Shown here piece by piece: positions 21,051-32,719 of a DNA stretch of 64,000 bases (position 1 is the first letter of the stretch; each line of letters begins with the position of its first letter). The position numbers and the translations under genes are program-made. The stretch is from Eleusine coracana subsp. coracana (taxonomy: Eukaryota > Streptophyta > Magnoliopsida > Poales > Poaceae): positions 32,270,413-32,334,412 of the forward strand of contig CM064434.1 of NCBI GenBank assembly GCA_032690845.1, written 5' to 3'. Below the pieces are notes generated by a model. That model did no database searches and was not told where the DNA came from. It saw only the letters and a list, made by a program, of their open reading frames with translations.

Positions 21051-22583
21051 TTAATCATGCAGACCATGTCTGTTCAAGACTCGAAAAATTCGTCTTATAT
21101 TCCTTATGAGAAAAGTGTAGTCCGCTTCATTCATATCGATTGTATCTAGGATTCTACGATCCACATCCCTTTGATGCCTGTAAGCATGATCTCTGTCTAG
21201 ATACAGGCGCTCAATATTTCTTCGGCAGACAGGACAGCAAGCAGGTGGTTGCAGGTTATGATTTTCAACACTGTAAGGGGAGGCATTGTTCAAACTACTC
21301 TGAGCTGATCGGCGCAAAGGCTGAGCCGATCGGCGTGGTGGTGTTCCTCCACCTCCCACTGCATTACCATTAAGTCTCGTTGAAGTTCCTGCTGCCCTGT
21401 CATTACTGTATTCTTTATGTGTTCCCCAATTTTCAAACTTAGGACTACCAAAGCTTCTTCACGTATCAAAATCATTACTAAAATCTCTAGACACACTAGC
21501 ATTACCACTCTCCAAAGTTTCAAAATAGTATGATGGATCAAAGTCGCTATCCTATTCAAAGTACTTTTGAATTGGGTTACCCGATAGTCTAGCAGATCTA
21601 CGAACCTCTGGTGTAGTCTTACACTTCTTTACAGCAGGCTCTTCGTCTTCACTTGGCAAAGCCATCAGATCAATAAATTCAGCCATCTTCAGGTCGCGCC
21701 GATCGGCTTCAGTGTCACGCCGATCGGCACAGCTGGCAGCTTCCTTCATATACTCAGCTAACTGCTCTAGATTACGCTCACGGATCGCCTTATTCTGCTG
21801 CCGTTGTAAAATCTCATCGTTAATCTCCTTAGGCGTCCTCCCTCTAGGAATTGCGTGATAGCCATCATCATATAATAAATTTCTAGGTACAAAAGTTGGA
21901 TCTTTCGCCAACTGGAGTTCAACCTTGCGTTGAAGGTCTTTAGCACAAAAGAAACAATTGCAACCCTCAATACAACTGTTCCTATAAATCTTATTTTCTT
22001 AAAAACTTTCCCAATCGGTAAGAACCTTGGGAAAAGATTCATCCCTTTTAGCTTGAAGATCCTTTTCCGTATCCCGCTTGTACATGGCTTCTTCGGCTTC
22101 CTCTCGCAGCTTGAGTTCTTACTTGGCGGCAATGTCATGTTCACTATAAAGTCGGGACTTATGGATTGTGAGAGAGCTCTCCTCATCTAGCGCTTCCTTC
22201 TCTTCCTCAGTTAATGATCTTTCAAAAAATAGGAAATCCTCATACAACAAGGGCTTAGCAAGATCAAGAAGACTTTCCATGGTATACCTTTGAGAAACAA
22301 CTTCAGTTTTAATAGGTGCTACAGATTTTCCTTTGTGCACCAATACTCTCTTCATCAGCTGCCGAAGTTCATTGTCCATCTTCACCTTGTCGGTGTTCCA
22401 TGCGTCAGCTTTCCTTTTCTTCATGAATTTCTTCCACAGGTTTGACCAGACGAGAGGATCATCTGATGTTGGTGTCAGCACTTCATCGACTTCTTCCCAG
22501 GACCAATTTCTAGAGGGCTATGGAAATCTGCCGTCGAGCCGATCGGTGCCGCCTTGGTTACTGCCCGATGCGCCGCTTTCCAT
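21051..22583 (-). pseudogene. Element D downstream ORF, unknown function
   Basis: Starts at the ATG 22581-22583 and ends at 21051, about 510 codons when its breaks are ignored. N-terminal part: a WSWEEVDEVL stretch and a charged helical region. Middle: an FFCAKDLQ segment with a CxxC, then an EINDEIL coil, then acidic and nuclear-signal-like KKCKTT residues. C-terminus: a CCPVC motif followed by a long Arg-rich helix ending RIFRVLNRHGLHD. No signal peptide or membrane segment is evident, so it does not look like an envelope protein, although the position after pol is where Athila elements carry one. It contains two palindrome pairs, a single site near 22535, and at least three in-frame stops. 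Confidence 0.7.
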
Positions 22584-22773
22584 CGCTTCTGCTCTTAGGG
22601 TTTTGTTCGGGTGACGATGTAATGCGAGTTAATCCGTGGGTTTGTTGTCCTCTCATATTTATATCCCTTGATTTCCAACAGGACTATGACTCTATTTCTT
22701 ATTCGAGGAATTTTAACGAGTCTTAGAAAGGCAAGGTCCCAAATCGACTTAGAAACCAAAAGTACTTCGCTGC

Positions 22774-22823
22774 GTCTATCGGTGCAGGGCTGCGCCGATC
22801 GGCGCAGCAACGCGCCAATTGGC
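22774..22823. repeat. Triple palindrome array, 20-bp period
   Basis: Three copies at 22774, 22794 and 22814 (GTCTATCGGT, GCCGATCGGC, GCCAATTGGC), in the non-coding gap between pol and the downstream ORF of D. Confidence 0.85.
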
Positions 22824-22893
22824 GTGGTACACTAAATTACCAAATCAGAAATAGAAAGTTTACGGAAATCAAAACATAGATAGAGCTTTTGTT

Positions 22894-24832
22894 TTATGTT
22901 GTTAAGATCGACCACACGGGACAGTAAGCAGTGAAATACACATCAAAAGATTTTAATTCAAATGTGTCGGGTTCTAGATATACCTTTAGATGTTGTCCAT
23001 TCACCGTATACTTGTTTCTCCTGCCATCCATTATGATTATAACTCCCGAAGGTAACACCGTATTCACAAGATAAGGTCCCTCCCATTTGCTTCGTAGTTT
23101 GCCTTTACCAAATAATCCGAATCGCGAATTAAATAGGAGCACCTGATCTCCTTCCTTGAATTCCTTCTTCAAAAGCTTCTTATCGTACCACTTCTTTGTC
23201 TTCTCTTTGTATACGGCCGCATTTTCATATGCATGCAATCATATCTCTTCCAATTCGCTTATTTGTATTTTTCTTTTCACACCGGTAACATCAAGATCCG
23301 AATTCATTTCCTTTATAGCCCAATAAGCCTTATGCTCCAATTCCACCGGTAGGTGACATGATTTCCCATAGATGAATTGATATGGCGTACCAATTGGTGT
23401 CTTGAATGTCGTCCTATATGCCCATAACGCTCCATTAAGCTTCGTGGCCCAATCTTTTCCTTCCTTTGTAACAATCTTCTACAGAATTCCCTTTAATTGC
23501 TTATTTGACGTTTTTGCTTGTCCATTCGTCTGGATATGGTAGGCTGTTCCAATTCTATTTCAACTCCAGATTTAGTTAAAAACCTAGTAAATTCTCCTCC
23601 TGTAAAATAGGATCTTCCATCTATAATTATTATCCTTGGTACTCCATACCTAGGAAATATATGCTCCTGAAGTATACTCCTTGATTCTCTTGTAGTATTG
23701 GCCTTGCATGCCATTGCTTCGACCCACATGGAAACATAATCAACGGCGACCAATATGTACTCGAAACCATGAGAATTCACAAAGGGTCCCATAAAATCCA
23801 TACCCCAAACATCAAAGATGTCGACTTGAAGATTGTACTTAACAGGCACTGCATTCCTATTGTTAACATTCCCTATTCGTTGGCATTGAGCACATGTTGC
23901 AACATACCTTTTTGCATCTTCATGCATAGTAGGCCAATAGAATCCACTTGCACAAACCTTTGCCTGTGTTCTGAAGTAGCCATAATGTCCCCCATAATCC
24001 AAAGAATGACACTTTGCTAAAATGCTCGCTCTTTCTTCTCTGGGTACGCATCTCCGTACGGCTCCATCCTCGCAATACCTATACAAGTATGGGTCGGCCC
24101 ATATAAATTTTCTCATTTCAGTCTGAACTCTTTTCCTTGTTTTCTTGTTCATCAGATCAGTTTGTCCCTTGAAACCTTTGATAATATCCATCATCCAATT
24201 CTCTCTACGATCAAATGCGGCAAACAACTGCTCTTGTTGCATTTCATCTCTTATTGGCTCAGTTGATGATGATTCAAGATGAGATAAATGATCTGCTATA
24301 GAATTTTCTACTCCTTTCTTATCTCTTATCTCCAAATCAAATTCTTGAAGCATCAATACCCATTGCATTAACCGAGGCTTAGACTCCTTCTTTGAAACCA
24401 AGTATCTTATAGCAGCATGATCAGTATATACAATCACCTTAGAATTTAGAATGTAGGATCTAAACTTCTCAAAAGCAAATATAACAACTGACATCTCTTT
24501 CTCAGTTGTTGTATAATTGATCTGCGGCTTATTCAAAGTTTTGCTAGCATAATAAATAGCATGCACTTTACCTTCCTTCTATTGTCCAAGAACAGCTCCA
24601 ACTGCATAGTCACTTGCATCACACATAATTTCAAAAGGTAAACTCCAATCAGGTGGTGCATAATGGGTGTAGAGCATAGAGGTTTCTTTAATCTTCTGAA
24701 GGCAAAGAGTCTTTCATCGTTCATGACAAATTCTATATCTTGCTTCAACAATTCTATCATGGGCTTAGCAATCTTCGAATAATTCTTAACAAATCTACGA
24801 TAGAAGTTGGCATGTCCAAGAAAACTCCTCAA
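22894..24832 (-). pseudogene. Element D RNase H and integrase
   Basis: RNase H in 24240-24832 ([16 protein letters not shown] connection, [10 protein letters not shown] end). Integrase follows: a zinc-binding segment with CAQCQR, first catalytic Asp in GMDFMGPF and second in [10 protein letters not shown]. Near 23540 the frame shifts before the catalytic Glu, so the frame 23493-24566 ends out of register. The C-terminal part resumes at 22894-23238 with a [20 protein letters not shown] block. A frameshift near 24590 also separates RNase H from RT. Confidence 0.85.
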
Positions 24833-25668
24833 AGTTGTAAGATCAATAGGGGAGGTGATTTCTCAACTGTAGATACCTATGCTTTATCAACCTCTATCCC
24901 TCTATTAGATATGACATAACCAAGTACTATCCCTTCTGTTACCGTCAAGTGACACTACTCCTAATTAAGAACTAAGTCACATTCAACACACCTTTTCAAA
25001 ACCTTCTCCAAATTATCCAAACAACTATCAAAATCAGAACCATGCATGGAGAAGTCATCCATAAAAACCTCCATAATCTCTTCTATGAATTCAGCGAATA
25101 TTGCATTCATGCATCTTTGAAATCTGGCGGGCGCGTTGCAAAGACAAAATGGCATCCTTTTATATGCATATATCCTAAAAGGGCAAGTAAAAGTAGTTTT
25201 CTATTGATCTTCTGGTCTTACCGGTATTTGAAAGAAACCACTATATCTATCCAAATAACAAAAGTATGAATTCTTTGCTAACCTTTCAAGCATCTCGTCA
25301 ATGAACGAAAGAGGATAATGATCTTTCTTCGTCACCTTGTTCAAACTTCTGTAATCTATGCACATTCTCCATCCAGTTATAGTCCTTTGAGGGATCAACT
25401 CATTGTTCTCATTAGGCACTACTGTCAATCCTCCTTTCTTGGGCACATAATGTACTGGACTAACCCATTTACTATCAGCAACAGGGTAGATCATACCTGC
25501 ATTAAGCAGCTTCAAAATCTCCTTTTTAACCACTGGCTTCATTGATTCTTTCAACCTTGTGGGTGCAATGTGTAACCAATGGCTTGTGGGTGCAAAATGC
25601 GGGACTGATTCCCATGATATCATCCAATGTGTAACCAATGGCTTTCTTATACCTTTTGAGCATAGCAA
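24833..25668 (-). pseudogene. Element D reverse transcriptase
   Basis: Athila-like RT. Motifs: GWRMCIDYRSLNKVTKKDHY, CYLDRYSGFFQIPVRPEDQ, MPFCLCNAPARFQRCM and the catalytic box VFMDDFSM near 25050-25062. A TAG at 25201-25203, right after PEDQ, splits it; C has the same TAG at the homologous place. More stops occur near 24960. At its upstream end, a copy of a 20-bp segment (25566-25585 and 25631-25650) replaces the linker that C still has at 32690-32750. Confidence 0.87.
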
Positions 25669-26647
25669 GTAGTTTCTCTGTTTCTTCTTTCGTTAGGGCG
25701 TTGTTCACAATAATTGGATATGTTCTATTCTTCCCTAGATATTCATAGCGTAGCTCCTTTGGAAGTTCCTTTTGTTCCACTTCTGGCGCTTCATCTGGAT
25801 CCAGCTCCCCGAGAGGTTCAAAATCAGGATTTTCCTGGTTGAGCCGATCAGCGCAAGCGTCACGCCGATCTATGCTGGTAGCATACTTGTCAGTTCTGTG
25901 TAGGATGTGGTCCAGTGGGTCTCCCATATCCATCCCTATCTTCTCCCATATCCATCCCAGTTCCTGATAGTAAGAAGGGTCTTGATGAGACAGATCGTTA
26001 AATTGAAATTGCACTTCTTCCTCTACTAGGTGTAGCATAATTTGACCTTTCCTAGCATCCAGAACAGCTTGTACTAATCTTAAGAATGGCCTTCCCAGAA
26101 TGATATCTTCAACCCCAGTTTCTTTATTGTCTAGAACAAAGAAATCTACCGGTATTGTTTTCGAGCTAATCTCAATTTCAACATTCCTGATCACCCCCAG
26201 TGGCTTGGTCTTCCCTCCATCAGCCATGATGAGCTCAAGTTCAGTCCCCTTTAGCCACTATTGAGTTCCATAAGGCATGCTCATGAATGCATCATAAGTC
26301 ATCAAGCTGACAGGCAAACCAAAGTCACACAAGCCTTTCAGAAATTTCTTCCCTAATATCTAACATGGTATGCACGGTTCTTCTTCTTCCTCTTCAGTGA
26401 GACCTACGACATACACACCACATAATCCTTCGTAGGGAGATGGCTCAAAGCAACTGTCTAGCAATCTCTTCTCTTGTTTCACCTCTGTTCTATCAACCTC
26501 TATATCATCCTTGTAAAGCTTCCCTAAAACTCTCCCAATAATCTCTTGATTGAAAATTTCTGACTTGAGGCGATTACATGGGAAATTATACTCAATTCCG
26601 GCTTTGGAAGCGTCTTGCGGACTGAAGGATCTTCTCATATTGAGCAA
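25669..26647 (-). pseudogene. Element D protease and linker
   Basis: Aspartic protease part. The active-site motif CDFG (where relatives have DLG or DTG) is near 26320, followed by SLMTYDAFMSMPY. A conserved ETGVEDIILGRPF block follows. The linker to RT carries a palindrome pair at 25843/25864 and acidic repeats. A stop near 26265 separates 26360-26647 from 25526-26227. Confidence 0.8.
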
Positions 26648-27705
26648 CTCGCGCGAAAAATCAATAGTAATCTAGTCCATCGGCTCAATTCGTCAAGTGG
26701 TTTAGCATTCGCCAATGTTCTATCCCTCTTTGGTTTAGCAAAGTTGCCTTCAAATTCCTTCAAGTGGTTGTCTAGAATCGTAGCTTCTATCTTGGTATAT
26801 TCCTTGCAACTCGACAGAGTCGTTAGGGTGATCGGTTCTCCTGTCATCACGACTGTGCCGATCGGCTCAGAGACTGCACCGATCGGCGCACATGTCAGAT
26901 CCATAAAGGCGGGTCTGACGGGCTTTATTTCTTCGAATTTATGCTTTGAAGTAATCATTGCTCTACTCTCGAACATCAAGATCTATTCAGCCGGCGACTC
27001 TTCCTTCTGCATAACTTCTGGGCATTGCTGATTTGGTTCTAGATATTCTTCCCAATGCTTGTGCAAAGCTTCATTCTCGGCAATTTTACCTAACAATTCA
27101 ATCCCTACCTTGGCTGTCAATCTCAGAAAACTTCCTCCAGTCGATCCGTCCAAATGCATCCTCGATGCATTGTTTATGGCCATGTAGAAGGTTTGAGCAC
27201 ACATATTCTCATCAATGCCGAGATCAGTTCCTTGTTTCAACAATGTTTGAAAACGTGTCCAGGCTTTCATGAGAGATTCTTCATCTTTTTGTAAGAAGTT
27301 CACCACCTCTCTTCTCAACTTCTGCACTTTGGGCAGAGGAAAATAGTGGAGACAAAAATTTCCAACTTACTCACTCCACTTACCTTTTGCTTCTCAAGAT
27401 GTTGCCTTGTGCCACTCTTTGGCTTTTCCTCCCAAAGAGAATGGGAAAAGCAACCACCTGCAAAGATCCAGAGGCACTCCTTCATGATGGAATGTTTGGC
27501 AAAGTGCCTCCAAATCTTGTAAGTGAGTATATAGGTTCTCCTCTTTCGCTTCAAAGAACTTGTTTGCTTCAGCCATGCTAATGATAATGGGATTCAACAC
27601 ATACGAGGAGGCCGTGGCCTTCTCATCTAAGGATTGAGGCACCAGCATGTCTAGAAATGGTAGAGAAAGCTCCCTGAGCGTCGGAGAAGGTCCTGTCATA
27701 CTCAT
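26635..27705 (-). pseudogene. Element D gag
   Basis: Starts at 27703-27705. Capsid core with HLQDLEALCQTFHHEGVP and FPFSLGGKAKEWH, then LRREVVNFLQKDEESL and MYFAINN-like segments. Breaks are a TGA near 27393, a TAA a few codons later, and a TAG at 26983-26985 where C has Gln. A palindrome pair at 26857/26878 lies in the C-terminal part. No zinc knuckle is recognisable, unlike element A. Confidence 0.85.
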
Positions 27706-27798
27706 CCTAAAAATTCACATAAAACACAAAAACAAAAACAACTAGAAAAGAGAGGATTAGACGTTAGTAAAATATTAATAGTAAAAGAACTAGCTTAT

Positions 27799-27816
27799 TC
27801 CCTGGCAACGGCACCA
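27799..27816 (-). promoter_or_regulatory. Element D primer binding site, tRNA-Asp type
   Basis: The reverse complement reads TGGTGCCGTTGCCAGGGA, two changes from C's site, 11 bp from the LTR edge at 27828. Confidence 0.82.
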
Positions 27817-27827
27817 GAAAAAGGGCT

Positions 27828-28526
27828 TGTTGGTCGTAATTACACACCCACTTATATACCGTAAGAGGACGGTGTACAGTTGTAGCTCTTTTTTCCTCAG
27901 AGTATTCCAAGGTTATCGAATCCACAAGGAACAAGCGGAACAATTACTATTAAAGGGTTAGAAATATGAGACAAAAGAATATGAGACTACTCGCTCATCC
28001 TTCCGCTAGACATAGCAGAGGGAAGAGAAATAGCGCAGGAACGCGCACGAGCCGGTTGGCATGACCTCCCTTCTGGTGGGTCTCGTCAGTGTTGACCAAC
28101 TTTCGCCGCCAATATCCTAGAACCCTAGTTCTAATAACTGATTCTCATGATTGTCGTCCCTCTTTGGCTCTTGATAATTATCTTCCTTTTATATCCGACG
28201 GGATTAGGTCAACTTCCACCGACTCTAACTCATACTGGACCTTCATCTTTCTTGGACTGGGTCATGTTTTTGTCATCTTTTCCTTCCGTGCCGGTCGGCG
28301 CAGGCCCATGCCGATCGATGCAGCTCCGCATCTGGCCAATCTTCGTTACCCTTTAGTTCTTTATCCATAATTGCCTTGTTTTACACCTATTTCCTGCGAT
28401 TACATCCAAAAACAAACAACTACAAATATATGAAAATAAAGGGTTAATTGTTAGATGAAACCATCAAATAAAGAAGCAAAATATCCCTTTTTGGTAGATA
28501 AAATAGGCATCTAGAAACCATGAACA
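27828..28526 (-). repeat. Element D 5' LTR, internally deleted
   Basis: 699 bp. It aligns to the 3' LTR at both ends, but about 370 bp is missing between AAAGGGTTA (27954-27962) and the GAGACTACTCGCTC block (27978 onwards). The left part of the loss corresponds to 18880-19260 in the 3' LTR. The remaining palindrome pair is at 28290/28310 (20 bp apart). Confidence 0.9.
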
Positions 28527-29439
28527 AAGTGCAACAAGCTACCCAATGTGGGTGACACGGACATTGTCGGAGCTTTCATCTCCAGCACAACATCGGAATA
28601 GCACATCCACGAGCTAGGCCGAAATGGCCCGCACACTACCCATGAACTCCTTGACATCGCCAAGAGCTTCGCCTCCGATGAAGAGTGCATGGGAGCAGTC
28701 CTCCAGCGCAAGTCACGAGCCAGTAATGGCACCTTCAACTACCCGAAGAAGAGGAAGAACAAGTCATGACCCGGGCGCGACCCTGCCATGGCTGCCACCG
28801 AGCGCAAGCCGCCAAGGCCTGCTGCAGGGGAGGTGCCGAACCACTTCGCAAAGAAGTGGAACGGCCCATGCCCGAACCACGGGTTCCCCATCAAGCACCT
28901 CCTGAATGACTGCTCCATGATGAAGAAATTCATCCGGGAGGAGGCAAAGAAGGGGGACCCAAAGAAAGCTTCAGAGCTAGGGGCCCAGAGCCCTGTGGAC
29001 GGCAAGGACGAGCAGAGGGGACCGGTGTTCCCAAACACCAAAGCCTTCCATATGATCTTCATGGGGCTTGAGTCCCGAGAGAGTCGACGCACCGCCAAGG
29101 TCGAGCATCTCGTGGTCTTTGCCGCAAAGCCCACCGCGCCTGTTTCCCTCAAATGGTCTGACTTACCAATCACGTTCGACCGATCGGATCACCCTTCGTA
29201 CGTGTCGTGACCGGGTCGATACCCGCTCGTGGTCGACCCCATCATCATCGAGGTCCGCCTCACCAAAGTCATGATGGACGGGTGCAGCTGCATCAACATC
29301 ATGTACGCCGACACGCTCGACCTGCTCGGGATCGACTGATCATGCCTCCAGCCAGCTGGTGCCCCCTTCCATTTGATCGTCCCTGGGTGGCAGGCCATGT
29401 CTCTCAGGCGGATTGGCTTGCCCGTCACATTCAGGACTC
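28527..29439 (+). pseudogene. Element E gag C-terminus and protease N-terminus
   Basis: Resumes the gag frame after D with NKLPNVGDTDIVGAFISSTT. Next comes a basic region, a Cys/His cluster PCPNHGFPIKHLLNDC typical of Tat gag, and the beginning of an aspartic protease with the active-site segment KVMMDGCSCINIMYADTL (DGC where DGG is usual). Stops are near 28595, 28767, 29208 and 29336. The frame is cut at 29434-29439 by element C. Confidence 0.8.
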
Positions 29440-29646
29440 TGTTGGTGGTTTCTAGCTACCCATTTTATCTACCAAAAAGGGATGTTTTACGTCTTAATTT
29501 GGTGGTATTGACTAACAATTCACCTCATATTTGCAAATATTTGTAGTTGTTCTGTTTTGGATGTAATTGCAGAAAACAGGTATAAAACAGGGCAATTATG
29601 GATAAGGAATCAAAGAGCAACAAGGATGGACCAGATACAGAGCCGC

Positions 29647-29676
29647 GCCGATCGGCGCGGGCCTGCGCCGATCGGC
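29647..29676. repeat. Perfect paired palindrome in C's promoter region
   Basis: Two GCCGATCGGC copies with starts 20 bp apart. The same pair is in the 3' LTR at 38208 and 38228, where the first copy has one change. Confidence 0.95.
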
Positions 29677-29777
29677 ACTAGAAGGTGAAAGACAATGAGA
29701 AGCATAATTTAGTCCAAGGACAGAGGCCAAGCCCAATACAAGTCAAAGTCAAGGGAAGTTGACCTAATCTCACCGGA

Positions 29778-29786
29778 TATAAAAGG
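29778..29786 (+). promoter_or_regulatory. Element C 5' LTR TATA box
   Basis: TATAAAAGG, preserved in the 3' LTR at 38339-38347 and, as the reverse complement, in B and D. Confidence 0.75.
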
Positions 29787-30479
29787 AAGACATCTATCAA
29801 GAGCCAGAGGAAGGAAGAGAGAGAAAGCAATCGCGATATCCAGTTGTTAGAACTAGTGTTTTAGGATATTGGCGGTGACGGTTGGCACGTGCGCGTTCCA
29901 GCACTATTTCTCGCCCTTCTGCTATGCTTAGCAGGAGGATGAGCGAGTAGTCTCATATTCTCTTCTCTCGTGCGGGGATCTGGTCATGTAACTCTCATAC
30001 TTATTGATACTCTCTTGATGAATTCAATCTATGTAGTGAACTCAATTGTGCATCTATTTCATTAGTGTATCGGCCGGTATACTTCTGCCCATTGCATAGT
30101 GTAAGAAACCAGTGGGGAGCTAATAACCTCTATAGTGATAACCGGGGCGAACGAAAACACCATGTCTTTTATAATATTGGAATTATCATCCGAGCTAATG
30201 AGAATAAGGTTGCATGCTACTGAACCAATCCTAAGGAGAGAATCCTTCATTGTCCTGTTACATCTCCAATAACATTCATCCACCACTCTCTCACCATCAT
30301 CATTCACACCAACCCAACCATTCCAATCTGTTAGTAAGCCCTTAATAGTAATAGTCCCGTTCGTTCCCTGTGGATTCGATAACCTTGGAATACTCTGATG
30401 GAAAAAGAGCTACAACTATACACCGTCCTCTTGCGGTATATAAGTGGGTGCGTAACTACGACCAACAAGCATCATTTTC

Positions 30480-30497
30480 TGGCGCCGTTGCCGGGGA
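30480..30497 (+). promoter_or_regulatory. Element C primer binding site, tRNA-Asp type
   Basis: TGGCGCCGTTGCCGGGGA, 12 bp after the LTR. This primer choice and offset support Athila-lineage assignment. Confidence 0.88.
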
Positions 30498-30590
30498 ACA
30501 AGCCAGTTCTTTTAGTATTAATATTTTACTAATGTCTAATCCTTTTCTTTTCTAGTTGTTTTTGTTTCGTGTTTTGTGTGAATTTTCAGG

Positions 30591-31798
30591 ATGAGTACGA
30601 CGGAACCTTCTCCGACGCTCAGGGAGCTTTCATTGCCATCTCCAGACGTGTTGGTGCCTCAATCCTCAGACGAGAAGGCCACAGACTCCTCGTATGTGTT
30701 GAACCCCATTATCATTAGCATGGCTAAAGCAAACAAATTCTTTGGAGCGAAGGAGGAGAATCCATACACTCACCTACAAGATTTGGAGGCACTTTGCCAA
30801 ACATTCCATCATGAAGGAGTGCCTCAGAATCTTTACAGATGGCTGCTTTTCCCATTCTCTTTGGGAGGAAAAGCCAAAGAGTGGCACAAGGCAGCATCTC
30901 AAAATGCAAAAGGTAAGTGGAGTGAATTAGTTGGAAATTTTTGTCTCCACTATTTTCCCTTGCCAAAGGTGCAGAAATTGAGAAGAGAAGTGTTGAACTT
31001 CTTACAAAAAGATGAAGAATCTCTCGCGGAAGCCTAGACGCATTTTAAAACATTGTTGAAACAAGGACCTGACCTCGGCATCGATGAGAATATGTGCGCT
31101 CAAACCTTCTACATGGCCATAAATAAGGCATTGAGGATGCATTTGGACGGATCGGCCAGAGGAAGCTTTCTGAGGTTGACAGCCAAGGTGGGGATCGAAT
31201 TGATAGGCAAAATCGCTGAGAATGAAGCTTTGCATAAGCACTAGGAAGAATATCTAGAACCAAATCAGCAATACCCAAAAGTTATGCAGAAGGAAGAGTC
31301 ACCGGCTGATCAGATCCGTATGTCCGAGAGTAGGGCAATGAGTACTCCAGAGCATGAATTTGAAGAGATAGGGCCCGTCAGACCCACTTCCATCGATCTG
31401 ACGCGCGCGCTGATCGATGCAGTCTCTAAGCAAATCGGCGTAGTTGCAACAACAGGGGAACTGATTGCCCTGACAACTCCATCAAGCTGAAAGGAATATA
31501 CCAAGATAGAAGCTGCAATTTTGGACAACCACCTGAAGGAATTCGAAGGTAACTTTGCTAAACCAAAGGGGGATAGGACATTGGCGAATGCTAAACCACT
31601 TGATGAATTCAAGCCAATGGACTGGGTTCCAATTGATTTTTCGCAAGAGTTGCTCAATACAAGGAGATTCTTCAGTCCGTAAGACACCTCTGAAGCCGGA
31701 ATTGAGTATAATTTCCCAAGTAATCGCCTCAAGTCAGAAGTTTTCGATCAAGAAATTATTGGAAGAGTCTTAGGGAAGCTTTACAAGGATGAACAGAG
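30591..31798 (+). pseudogene. Element C gag
   Basis: Starts MSTTEPSPTLREL, about 120 bp after the LTR. It has the same capsid core as D. The frame is interrupted by TAG at about 31035 and TAG at about 31242 (both Trp positions in D), TGA near 31488 (Cys in D) and TAA near 31681 (Gln in D), plus a small deletion with frameshift near 31795. A degenerate palindrome pair lies at 31409/31430 in the C-terminal part. Confidence 0.88.
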
Positions 31799-32718
31799 GT
31801 GAAACAAGCAAAGAGATTACTAGACAGTTGCTTTGAGCCATCTCCCTATGAAGGATTATGTGGTGTGTATGCTATAGGTCTCACTGAAGAGCAAGAAGAG
31901 GAGCCGTACATACCATGTGAGATATCAGGGGAGAAATTTCTGAAAGCCTTGTGTTACTTTGGTTCTCGTGTTAGCTTGATGACTTACGATGCATTCATGA
32001 GCATGCCTTATGAAACTCAACAACGGCTGATGGGGACTGAACATGAGCTCGTCATGGCAGATGGAAGGAAGACCAAGCCACTAGGAGTGATCAAGAATGT
32101 TGAGGTAGAGATTAGCTCAAAAAAATTACCAGTGGACTTCTTCATTCTAAATAATGAGGAAACTGGAGTTGAAGACATCATTCTAGGGAGGCCATTTTTT
32201 AGATTAGTACAAGCTGTTCTGGATGCTAGGAAAGGTCAAATTACGCTACACCTGGGAGGTGAAGAAGTGCAATTTCAATTTAATGATTCGTCTCATCAAG
32301 ACCCTTCTTGCTATCAAGAATTCTACCCCAGATGAGGATGAGAAGATAGGGATGGATGTGGGTGACCCACTAGACCACCTCATGGGCGGAGCTGACAAGG
32401 ATACTGCCAGCGCCGATCGGCGTGATGCTTGCGCCGATTGGCTCAACCAGGAAGATTCTTATTTTGAACCTCTTGGTGAGCTAGATCCATATGAAGCACC
32501 AGAAGTAGAACAGAAGGAACTTCTGAAAGAGCTACGCTATGAATATCTAGGGGAAAATAAAACATATCCAGTTGCTTGCTAACCAAAGAAGAAACAGAAA
32601 AGTTGCTTGCTATGCTCAAAAGGTATAAGAAGGCCATTGGTTACACATTGGATGACATCAAAGGAATCAGCCCAGCATTTTGCACCCACAAGATTAACTT
32701 GTAAGAGAATACTAAACC
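31799..32718 (+). pseudogene. Element C protease and linker
   Basis: The frame 31799-32335 has the protease. The active-site motif reads CYFG where D has CDFG, so the catalytic Asp is replaced by Tyr. SLMTYDAFMSMPY and the ETGVEDIILGRPF block follow. A frameshift near 32325 moves to the frame ending at 32582, which carries the palindrome pair at 32412/32433 and an acidic stretch. Another shift and a TAA near 32702 precede RT. Confidence 0.83.
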
Positions 32719-32719
32719 A

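Larger units (their letters stand above)
18746..28526 (-). mobile_element. Element D, Athila-like Ty3/gypsy retrotransposon
   Basis: 9,781 bp on the minus strand with ends TGTT(G/C)... and ...AACA and a perfect target duplication aagtg (18741-18745 and 28527-28531). It lies in E's gag. From right to left it has the 5' LTR (shortened), tRNA-Asp primer site, gag, protease, RT, RNase H, integrase, a downstream ORF of unknown function, a 1.2-kb spacer, polypurine tract and 3' LTR. Several stops and frameshifts occur, but the RT catalytic box FMDD is intact. Confidence 0.93.
29440..30467 (+). repeat. Element C 5' LTR
   Basis: 1,028 bp. TATA box TATAAAAGG at 29778-29786. Palindrome pair at 29647 and 29667, both perfect GCCGATCGGC, 20 bp apart and about 110-130 bp upstream of the TATA box, so in the promoter part of the LTR. 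Confidence 0.95.

Noticed and set aside
21051..22583. Envelope gene in element D
   Set aside because: Position fits, but no signal peptide or membrane segment is visible; left as unknown downstream ORF.
29647..29676. GATC-centred palindrome as bacterial Dam sites or contamination
   Set aside because: It recurs in many places of a clearly plant retrotransposon family with conserved spacing.
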